This document shows positions 36,818 through 47,800 of a stretch of DNA of 64,000 nt, piece after piece (positions within the stretch are counted from its first letter, which is position 1; every line of letters begins with the position of its first letter). Both the position numbers and the translations under genes were made by a program. Source of the DNA: Mimachlamys varia (Eukaryota; Mollusca; Bivalvia; Pectinida; Pectinidae); the NCBI GenBank assembly GCA_947623455.1, contig OX392543.1, positions 14,258,757 through 14,322,756 of the forward strand, read 5' to 3'. The notes beneath the pieces are model-generated. The model had not been told where the DNA came from. It was given only the letters and a program-made list of their open reading frames with translations, and ran no database searches.

Positions 36818-37435
36818 GCCGTACCATGCTCTTCAATTATGATCGCCCTTACCTAGCTGAACCGTTACAGGAGAGGCAACATGTACATTTTAGTATTTTC
36901 TAATCAGGTACGTGGCTTATGGGAGTTAACTCCTATTTACTAAGTCGACTCTTTGCTTTAAAATGCTTTAATATACTACTTTGCCTGTGATACCATGAAA
37001 TTATATACACAGCACTGCAAGGCATATCATAATACTGTTGCTATCTAAGAAACATATTCCCAATGAAATGATGTAATGTAGAGGAAAACATTTTGAATTG
37101 CCGGCTGTCATTCGCTTGATTTTTTTTTGTAAATTTTCATACTATACCGATTGTAAACAAGATAAAAGCATTTTTTATATATGTCGCATCTTTAAAATAA
37201 TAAACATTAAGACTGTAGTGCAATAACACGACAAACAAATGAAAAAAATTGGATAATAACATGCAGATAGAGCAAAATAAGAAAAGTAAGCAGATATGAC
37301 AGAACTTTTAAACTTTATTTAAAAGTTAAAATAGAAAAACATTACAGATACACAGCAGAGCAGTACACACCACAGTAGTAATTAAATTTAAATTCATGAA
37401 CAAGAGGTAAATGATAAATACTATTATACTTTAAA
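36818..37435. other. Non-genic stretch
   Basis: No supported feature beyond the 8-bp duplication at its left edge. Confidence 0.35.
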
Positions 37436-37725
37436 AGTCAATATTTCCCGCGTGAAATTTTTCGCTTAGTCAGCCGTCAAACTGTTCGCGATGTGGAAAT
37501 TTTCGCCGCCAAACTGTTCGCGTTCTGGAAATTTTCGCGCTGCATTCATACTGTTTGCACTGGGTAGCTATAACACTAATATACACTATAGAGTTCGAGT
37601 AGCGGTTAATATGTTCGCGTTTTGATATATTCGACGAGATTTAATGCCAACGAAATAAGCGAAAATTTCCACACCGCGAAAAATTCCACTTTTACCGAAT
37701 TTTAAAACGCAAGTATTACTTTTGA
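37436..37725. repeat. Foldback element rich in 'cgcgaaaattt' words
   Basis: 'aatttttcgcttagtcagcc...gatgtggaaattttcgccg' at the left is mirrored by 'gcgaaaatttccacaccgcg...aaaaattcc' at the right. Two internal 'ctgttcgcg' units follow each other. It is a probable MITE of ~280 bp. Confidence 0.55.
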
Positions 37726-38400
37726 TGGTTAAAGCACTATGGCAGTGTAATATGCATGTATGCTAATATAGCAAAGTGTAACATTTTACCGGATATACAC
37801 TAATATAGTGTAACTCAAAATTGGGACGATGATGTCAGTTATAAATAAATAATTTGGACCTAGAAACGTTTAATGTAAAATGTGCTTTGTGATATCACAA
37901 TATCAGAATTTGAATAATGGATAGATACATACATGTCTCACATATTTATATCTTTTATGTGAAATTAGGTAAGTAATGCGCAATTGTTTACACATGTATA
38001 TCAAAAGATATGTCAATGGGACAGTGCTGAGATGTACATTGTAGCACAATGTAGCATTAGTAGACCATCTTTTTATGCCAAAAACATGCACTTTATTTTT
38101 CAGTCTATCGCTTGATAGACTCAACAAACCAATAAAAAAAACATAAAAAAAAAGATTTTTTGAAAATATGCTTCTTGATATAACAATATAGGAATTTGAA
38201 CAAAGGATAAATATAATGTACATACACACACATTTATATATCATTATGTGACACACACATTATGTTACACATGTATGTTCTATAACCAACTGGTCAGAGT
38301 ACCAGAATCTACTACGTGTATATTGTATAATGTTGATATCAAACGAAATTATTACCAGACAACGAAATTACAATACAACACTGTGGACCTACAAGCAGTA
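37726..38400. other. Non-genic stretch
   Basis: AT-rich; the minus ORF at 37,903-38,256 has no recognisable domain. Confidence 0.35.
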
Positions 38401-38404
38401 CACA

Positions 38405-38690
38405 TTAGTCGCCTGTTGAATTAACGCTAGACAAACCATAATATAAAACCAGATTGTCAAAGTCTCCTCGCCAGTCAATAGAGAAACCTGAAGCGTCATA
38501 AAAACTATACCCGAGTTCAATATCGATTAAACTAGGGGCAAAAAAGGAAAGATTCACGTGAAAACCCTTGTAAAAGTACAAGAGAATACGACCAGGTGTT
38601 CCGGAAGAGTAAGCGTCTACTGCTTTATCGACGACACCAGTCATGTAAATCTTGGTCACATCCAAGTAAACATCAAGTCTTCAAAATGAA
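38405..38690 (-). repeat. 3' untranslated tail of the reverse-transcriptase element
   Basis: Lies directly downstream (minus strand) of the RT remnant. It contains 'ttccggaacacctggtcgta', 'acttttacaagggtttt' and a Cla-like 'taatcgat' block. The same ordered blocks recur in isolation at 41,979-42,125 and 55,237-55,395, as expected for 5'-truncated copies. The 86-codon ORF here is probably untranslated repeat. Confidence 0.6.
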
Positions 38691-38759
38691 AACCGAGTCA
38701 TCATTGTCAATTACAACAAGAAAGCACACTAATGAGCATACTCAAAATCTCCACCTTCA

Positions 38760-40255
38760 TATCATAAAATTGATACAGATGAGACAAAGATGGCGACCAT
38801 AAAACTTGCCCATAGTTGTGATCAACCTGCATCTCTCGAATTCCTGTGCTATTTGTTTGTTTGTCAGCAGTCGATATCGATCACAAAAATAACGATATTT
38901 AGAGCGAGTCCTAGAATAACGAATCAACTGCGACATGTAAACACTATAGTTTGGAGAAGCAGGTACATTGTATGTTTCTATCAAGAAATCAAAAGTTCAC
39001 GTTCGGAAAATTGAAATCGTCAAGTTTATCGCATTGCTTATTAAGCTGTCCATGTTGGTCATAGTTTAAGTAGAGATCGAGGTAAGCAGCTGATGTAGAA
39101 GAGTCTTTTGTGACTTGTATTTCAAGTTCAGAAGGGTATATACGATCGACTTAGTCAGCAAACGTCTTGTTGTTTATTGACAACACATCGTCTATACATC
39201 TGATAGTGAAATTAAAAGATTTGGCAATGTTTTGTTACCTGTCCTGGTTCACTCTTCCACAAATTCAGCTTCGTATGAAAACAAAAAATAAGTCAGCTAA
39301 GAATGGGGCACAGTTTGTTCCCATGGGAATGCCTACAGCCTGCTAGAAAATCTTTCCTCTAAACTCAACAAAAATACTGTCAACCAGATATTTAATCATT
39401 CGTACTCTTTCTTCTTCACGATATTTCATCTTAGCTTTTGTTGTGTTTTTCACAAAGTATTCTCCAAGATAGCTCACTACTATATATTTGTATCGTCGTC
39501 CGCCTTGTTTGGAAAAGAAAGCCCTCATAATGAGAGATCTAAGACGTCCTTTCAGATTTGTATGATGTATGGTAGTGTACAGAGTGTAAAATTCAATATT
39601 TTGATCGAAAAAATAAATATTTTGTTTTTTTTTCGGGGGGGGGGGGGGGGGGGAGGGGATGTTCAAGGTTGACAGTAAGGCTGAAGCCTTGCTTTAATGG
39701 TACTAAGAATGGTAGTAAGAAGTTTTGATAAAGGCTTGGCCGCGAAATCAACAGAGCCAGCGTTAAAACGTTGCTTATCAGAATCCCTGTGCAGTCAATG
39801 TGAAAGTAGGGTTACCAAGGTTATCAAGCAGGCCTAGTTTTTTTTTGCAAGCAATAAAGGTAATAGCGTTTGCAAACAATTATCAAGTTGTTAGATGCTT
39901 TGTCTGCAGACAAAACCATATACTTATGATGGACATCGTTGAGTGTTGTTCGAACATCGGGGTCAAGAAATGTCGACTTTAGTTTTAATTTTTTAACGCA
40001 AACTGTATATTTTCTGAATAGATGATCTGATAGACGTCACCACTCTGTGTAAGTGAAGCTAATTCAGCATGTCCACGTTTAGCCCATTGTCTGACATAAT
40101 CTTCCACAGAGTCCATAAGAATCTTCAAAATCACATTCCAATTGCAGGATGGATTTTCTCGATACATAGGATCTTTCATAAAAGCTTCCGTAGCTGTTTT
40201 ATGCTGAGGGCACTATTACCAGTTACTGTGTGCCCAGTTGGACCGTAACGATATG
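38760..40255 (-). pseudogene. Degenerate reverse transcriptase (possibly Penelope-like)
   Basis: Minus strand, read from 40,255 down. In order, across several frames, are blocks recognisable as one RT: YGPTGHTVTGN (~40,240), MDSVEDYVRQWAKRGHAEL (~40,080), DPDVRTTLNDVHHKY...SADKASNN (~39,930), an LYTTIHHTNLKGRL block (~39,570), RRYKYIVVSYLGEYFVKN (~39,470), GIPMGTNCAPF (~39,320), CIDDVL (~39,190, where the catalytic YxDD tyrosine is Cys), SAAYLDLYLNY (~39,070) and VYMSQLIRYSRTRSKYR (~38,920). Stops and frame changes are frequent (for example a stop just before the GIPMG block), and a G19 run sits inside. It is dead. An open stretch up to ~40,545 may be its 5' part. The RT type is known to me from mollusc genomes; assignment to Penelope-like elements is tentative. 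Confidence 0.8.
39635..39653 (+). repeat. Poly-G tract (19 G) inside the RT pseudogene
   Basis: An uninterrupted G19 run followed by 'agggg', on the strand opposite to the RT. It coincides with loss of recognisable RT sequence, so it may mark a rearrangement or an assembly artefact. Confidence 0.85.
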
Positions 40256-40735
40256 TAGATAAAGAGCACGAACATGCTGAAGGAGGAGTTAGTGTAAGGC
40301 ATAATGCGAAGGAAATCACAATATAATTTCAAATGATGCAGCTGGTTTGACCTACAGTATACTAGTCGCCTCGTAAATAAACATCCGACCAAGTAGTAGT
40401 ATGCTAAGAAGCAAGATCTATTTGCAGAGTTTCCTGATAGTTGGAAATGAGATTCAGTAATCTGTATCTATCATTATAACCACGAATCGGCAGTAAGGGA
40501 TGGGGAGCGGTAAAAACTAGAATTCGTTCATGTAAAGCGCCATCGTCAAAAAGGATTGAGACATTGCTTTGACCATTCAAATATAGAGTAGAAACTTTTC
40601 TTCATATTAATTTTGATTCATGAATTCCAAGAGACATAATTATACAAGTTACTGTATACTGGCATGGATATGTTGTGAACTGTACTATAAAGTGGGACAT
40701 AAGATTAAAACGCAGTGCTTATGTAGTCATAATCT

Positions 40736-41855
40736 TTAGTTGACGAACCATGTAGTGTCTACGTTCACAGAAAGGTTTGAAATTTGAACATTCTCTCCAG
40801 CAATCCACAGAGATGAAATTAGATTCCCTTCAGTTGTTACCATGATAAAATTCCAATACGGCACATCAGTAAAGACTCTGTCGTTTGATCCAGATTTTAA
40901 GTCGTGTTCGGCGTTTCTAACCATCTGTGCACAGACTTCCTCTTGGTAAAACTCGATGTTGTTCGGAGTGAAAGCGATAACTGTACCATTAGAAAATGTT
41001 ACCACTAGCCTTAGCATGCTACCCGACTTTAACGACCTAGTAAGCTCGGACTTTGAACCTGTGGAGACGTCCCCTGATGCCGAAACCGTTAAAAGCTTTC
41101 TCCAAGGACGCGTATCACTATACCAAGTGGTACTAAACATGGTGTATCTACTACTTTTCTTTACGTATGATCCAGGGTACAAGTTCACAATATCTGTAAA
41201 TCCCGTTGATGAAAGCATGAGCCAAACTAAAGAGACATCTTTTGCGAAAAGACTTTGACCTGAAGTGGATAAAGAATCAAGAAATTGTGCGGTCACGTTT
41301 CCGTCCGACTCCAAAAGAATGCTGTCCGGTTCTCCTGCAAACATGTCGTTAAGAACAAAGCGGACCCGTTTCCCTGCGAGAATATTAGCGCGGAGTCTGT
41401 TAAGGGCTCCAGTGAGTGTTTTACCCTGGCCGTCACTAGAATACACCGCTGACCAGCATGTGTCTGCAAACCATGCTACTTGTCTAGTAAGTGTCACATG
41501 TCTTCTCAAATGCTGTTTACCTTGGTAGTATTGCACATTACTTTCTGATCCATCAGAACTGGAGATTCTGCAGTTCCAGTACAAGTTATTACTCTGTGGA
41601 AACATACGAGACGTTACGTTGCTCAATACAAGCTTTTTTGAGCTTGCCAGTCGTCTTTGCGTCTGTGCACTGATCACATCTTGGTTAAAAGTAATACAAT
41701 TCACAATATGCGCAACTAATGATCCACCAGCAAAAAGACGGATTTCAGAACCTTGCTTTACAGCAGACAGAAGCTTCGGAAACGACCCACAGGTTTGATT
41801 ACCATCCGCACTGTTGCAGTTAATTGGAATGTTTTCTAGATGGTTACAGCAATGC
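40736..41855 (-). CDS. Exon 4: repeat domains 2-4 and C-terminus
   Basis: 1,120 nt after the acceptor tttatatttcag. It starts with one base of a split Arg codon, encodes 372 residues and stops at TAA (40,736-40,738). It holds a Cys-rich linker (HCCNHLENIPINCNS...TCGSF) and repeats 2, 3 and 4, ending VDTTWFVN. The true frame extends 49 codons upstream of the first start-like codon at 41,704, so the exon is longer than a simple ORF reading suggests. Confidence 0.88.
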
Positions 41856-44800
41856 CTGAAATATAAAAAAACATGTTTGTATATTTATGCCAACATTTGT
41901 ATGAATTATTTATTTTTGATAGGTTCTACGTTACTTAACCATTTTGTAAATATCAATTTGTTCTCTGAAGATAAATTTGAGAATACCGAAGCGTTAACAA
42001 AATCATAATCCAAACTCTAAATCGATTAAACAAAAAGCAAAATATGAACAAATGAAACATTTACATGGAGACCCTTGTAAAAGTACATGAGATTAAGACC
42101 GGGTGTTTCGGAAGAGTAAGCGTCTGAAGTATTTTTTACGAAAACAAATCAGTCCGCGAGATTAAGCATACCCGAAACATGTTTGCGAAGAAAACTTAAA
42201 GTCATCTTCCTCATGTATACGGTTAAATATTTTTAAAGTTATAATTTCTTCATGTTGACTTTTCCACTCTTCGGCATGGACATTCTCGAATTCATGACGA
42301 CACGTCACTGTTGGCGCAATGTGACGTCACGTCTCATGACGGGTGGTCGGGTTGTGCAATGGAAAGCGCACTTGCCTTGGCCGGGGTTCGATTCCCCGAC
42401 CGGACGTGAAAAGGTATTGGGTCACCTGCCCGACCATGTTGGTTTTCTCCGGGTACTCCGGTTTCTTCCCACAATAAGACCCCTCGCGCGCTAACATCCG
42501 GGCCGACAAGTGTGGTTGATATAAGTTTTATAACTTGTTTCATAATTGTTGTAGAATAAATAAAGTTTATATAATATAGAAAGACACGTTATCGGAATAA
42601 TGAAAAGTAAACTCTACCTTGTAAACCATTGCATACCAACGATGCCAAACTCATTTGAATTGTTTGGCAAGTAAGTACTTTCAAGATAACGCTGGCTTTT
42701 TTGGTAAAACCCAGTAGCACAGAACATGTAAAACAGTCGTGTAGCATTCAGTGAGAATGTGTTCCATGTGTCCTTGGCGACTTGGAACAGGGACTGAGAA
42801 CAAACGGAATCGACATCTGCGTTAGTCGCATCAATGTTGAAGATCTGATTCCAGGATGGCACGTAAACCCGCACAACAGCCGCAAGTTTGATGGCAGATT
42901 TAAGGTTTTTCCAATCCCCAGAAATGACCTTCCCATTGTCATCTGTCTCGTAGATAAGGGTCCATTGAATTGCGTGTGACCCTGTAAAAAAACCCATAAA
43001 AATGCGTATTAAACTTATTGTTATTTGTAATGACTTCCAGATGTAATCGCGATCAACATGAATAGCCTTTGTCCAAGATTTAGAGGATAACGTTTATATC
43101 AAGGTATTGGACGACAAGGCAGAACGTATAAAAAGATAATCTGATATGTTAGTGGTCGGCATGGTGATACTTAAAGAGATTATTCCATGATACCTTAATA
43201 CACACCTGTATCTTTATTGAGATATGTTCAATAAAGAAGAACGACAAAATATGTTTTCGACAGTTTTAACTCAATGTCAGATTCTAATGATGTCAAATTA
43301 ACAACATTTATGATACAAATTATTCAGCTTATATTAATCACTATTGCTAGCGCGCCAGGAGTCTTATGGTGAGAGGGAACGGCATGTGCGCTATGCACTG
43401 CCCCGCCGGCACCATTCTTATGTTAAGTAAACGAGACTCCTGGAACAGCCTAACGTCACCACAATGGTAGGTTCTGATGTTTGTCTTATGTTAAGGATGT
43501 ACACCTCTGAGAAGTCAAACTTTTCCTGTATCAAACTTTTTTTCTAATATACATTTTTGGATAAGAGAGTTCAAGGCATGTCAGAAAATGCAAAAATAAT
43601 GAAATGCCAGTGTGCTCGTTTTTGTGCTATGATCGGTCAAAGATACCAATATTACATTAATAAGGGATTTTAAAGTCAATTTTGTAGTTTCGACCAATTG
43701 CGGGACATTTTTATACAATTTCTTCCGAATTTGCAATTCGAAATGTATGAATGTTTGCAAAAATGACAAAAATATTGTTTTCTTTTAAGTTATTGAAGTA
43801 AAATTTCTCTAACTTAATATTTTTTCTCGGGAAAACAATTTGAGTTACCCCTACCCCTTATTTTTTAATGAAAAAAATCCTCCTTTTTACCATTTTTTGC
43901 AGATTTAACGCTTAACAAAAAAACATTGATATCAAACTTTTTTTTAAATATTTGGCGGATGAAAAGAAAATGGGTTTCTCTTTCTAAAACTGTCATAAAA
44001 ATGGGGAGTAAGTGTGCTTCATTTTTTGTCCTTTTCTTATTTGTGTTAATTTTCACAGTTTCTGGTTCAAAAATAAAATAAAAACTCCTCCGGTTACACT
44101 AAATATATGAAAAAAGTAAAAAAAATTGTATAATTATCCACTTTGTAGCATATTTCTATAAAAGTCAACATTATAAAATTGTACAGAAAAAATTAGCTTG
44201 TTATAAATAAAAATGGCTAAATACTGATGTTTTTTAGAGATCGATATGGCATCAAAATTTTGAAATTTTGCCCATTCGGGAAGTGCATAAAATAGACAGA
44301 AATACGCATAATCAAAATGGCCGCCATATTGGTAATTTTTAAAAATTCACGTAAGTTCTACAAGCAACAGACACTTATATTTTTGGTGCATATATGCTAT
44401 TAAAATTGATCATTCTTTCTTCAATATAACATGAAATCTTCAAATGAGACAAAAACGAGACTTGACAGTGACTGAAACCTCACAAGAGTACTTCCTTAAG
44501 AAATTGTGAACGAGGCTCTTGGAACTTCAACACAATGGTACATGTAGGTTTTAAAACTATATGCTTAGTATGTTAATCAAAGTTGAACCCCTGTGCCATG
44601 AAATAGTAATGAGTTAAAACGGAAATCATACTTCTTGACTAATTTTGTTACCTGACTATATAAAAAGATATTCAATAAATTTTACTACTGATTATGTTCA
44701 TGGTTATTCTTATGTATTTTTTATACAGCCGTGAATTAGTTAAACTATGTGCCCGATGACGTCATGAAGTAACACACGTTTTGTTAGAAACAAATGCGCC

Positions 44801-47800
44801 CAAGTGTTTATTTGATTTTGTTGAAAGCGTTTTGTTTACATGCAGAGGACGTTTCCTAACTATAGAACTTTTCTTATTGTTAGACATTTTCTGACAAACT
44901 GTCAGAACCTGAAGAAAGATGTTTCGAGAGATTCATGTACTACTAAAATATACTAAATTCAACAGAATTATTGTGGCGCAAAATAACTTACCTTAACTCA
45001 GTAATGAATGATGAACATGGAACAAAACTCCAGACTTTTGAATGAAAGGTAACTTTATAGTTCATTCATGCCCTCTCAGTCAATATTCAAAACAGTTCTC
45101 TCTTAATTTTGGGACCAAATTGGTGAACTATTAACCATGGTCTTCGGTTTGAAAATAGTTAATATATGGTAAGAAATTTCAAATCGAACATTTAGGATGC
45201 TCCTTATCACGGTAACTAGTGCTCACACGCTTACCTGATTGGACACAGTGTGGAGTTCCGTCAGCTTGAACAGCACATTTGGTGAACCCAGAACACATCT
45301 GTCTGTTGCAGGGTGAAATGAGATCCTGTTAAGATATAACAAACCTAACGTGGTGATATCTTGTTTGTTAGTCTCGTGAATTATTTTTAAATACTGTTAC
45401 CATATGTACATTACTGTTGACATTTGTCTTTAGAAACAAAAAGTGATTTATTCTAAATTATGTATATGTCTAAATGATAACAAATGATATGACAAGTAAG
45501 ACAAAAAAAATAAAGGTATTGTGAGTGCTATAATTCTTGTTGCAGTTTTTCTTTTCGATGTTCATGTACATTTATGCATGCTATACTGGTATAATCTGAT
45601 TAAAATCATATGTTGATCTCCACGCAGTCCGTAAACTTCTTTTCTTTGCTGCAACAAGATATGAAACATTCAATAGGGGTCACGTTCTGTTTAGCCAATG
45701 CAATAACCGCCTACAGAAATGTCGGAGTGAATGTTGGCGGGCGAAGCAGCTTGCATAATCCTATATGTACGTTAAGTCTTTTCGTCACAACAAACTAATG
45801 TACACTGCTGTGTCGAAATGACGTACTACTGAAGACTTCAATTAGAAAATTCTACTGTGTAATGTAAAGAGGCGACAAAGGTCACCAGAACATTATCTCT
45901 TATAGGATGTTGCATCGTCGGAAACCCACGGTACACTTCTCTGTCGTTTGCAACCCGTGGGCCAGAATCGGTGTAAACCTTCGTTTTCCCGAATAGAAGT
46001 TTATTTGGAGATTTCGACCAATCAGAATGGTCGTTTCTCTGTTAGATCATTTTACCGTGACCACGACCAGTATATTTCTGTAGGCAAGACACCGATGTCA
46101 ATCGCCGTATAGCAGGACCTTATATTTTAATCACAATCGACACAATTATAACACAATCGACAGGTTTGTTGACAGGCGGTGCTACAAATGAAACGAGATA
46201 CCCCGGCTTGATGTCCCGGCTGTATGTAGTCACGGGTGAAACTTTCGATATGATTGGCTACTATTTTAGTACGAAAACGAGAGTTTCTTTCCATTTTAGC
46301 CCACGGGATGCAAACGTCAGAGAAGTGTACGGTGGGTTTCCGACGATGGGGATGTTGAAAGTTCTGAGAAACGGAAACGGAGCGAGAACAAGGATATGCA
46401 TTTTAATCAGATTGTACTAGTAGTGACTGTACCGTAGCAATAGCAAGTTTTGCGATATATGTTTTGAAGAAATAGCAAACACACGGTGTGTTTGAACTGT
46501 AAAAATACAAACACTTATCCCTCTCCATGTGACAAACAAAAATTCTCGTGTAACATCTATATGACATTTGCACGACAAATATTTATGGATTAAGAATGTT
46601 ATATTAATGAGGTTGTTCCACAGTATACAATACGTTGTGGGACAGACGTTAATGTACTTGTGCTACCTTGTTAAACCCATCTAATTAACGCTAGATGTCA
46701 CATCAAAGCCTATGCCATTGTCACTCCGCGATCTGTGGCTGCAAATTTGCATCCATAATTGATGATGAATTCATCTTCCTTTATATGTACACATATATCT
46801 ATGTCTTTCTAACTAATTACGCAGTTTTACCTGTTTATACTTACTTTCTAATTATTTATGAATACTGATACATGCACCACTTTACTGCATTAAACTGTAC
46901 GCTAAATATGTTTCACTTTTTTTCCAACTGAGCTGTAATGGAATTCAACTGCTAGTGACTTATTAACTATTAGGAATGTTGGCAAGTTAAACAGACAGAA
47001 GGCTTAGCATCATTTGAAGTATAGCTGTACAAGTAAATAATGATCTAAAACGGTCTGCATCTATATCAGTATACGTCAGTATCAGAGAAAAATTTAGACT
47101 TTCACTTTTAGATGACTTACAATATATAAGGATTTATTTAGATCACCTATAACAGTTTGATCATTACGTTACAATCCTTGAAATCATGTCGCTTATGCAC
47201 TACATGCCGTAATATGTAATAACTTTCTCAACAATTTATATTGAATAAAAGAGATGGTCTCGAAATTCATCTTTGTATTATGTTTGTTGAATCAACAATA
47301 CACCAAAAACAAAACAAAAACATAAAAATAATAATAAATAAAAACAAATGAATAGATAAGTGCATTTATCAATAAAGCAAAACATGAATTAGATATCAAA
47401 GACCTAGACGTATGTATTTAAATGTCGAGAAAATGAATATAATGGAATTAATTAGGTCTATCTAGTAGATGTACTTTGTTTTGTTGCCGCTTTTGTATTT
47501 TTTGATTTTTTTTTGTAGAACATTACATGCATTTCACAAAAACAGCAATGGACATACATACCTCGGACCATTGCTTCATTGAGGTCATGACGAAGCTCGG
47601 GTCATCCTCCTCAAAGATTGAACTGGCAGAGTCAATGTCGAAAAGTCTGCATTGTAAAGACTTTCTCTGGTAGCTCAGGACACTACAATGTTGGCGAGAC
47701 AAGCATTCCTTTACGCATTGTATAGGAGAAATTCCAAATAAGACATTCAGAGGGGTAGCACAACATATTGTCTTTCCGAAAACAAATTGGTGCAGGTTTG

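Noticed and set aside
42252..42543. Overlapping ORFs on both strands near 42.4 kb, and a tRNA-like B box
   Set aside because: They fall on a tRNA-derived SINE. The B box is real, but the head does not fold as an intact tRNA.
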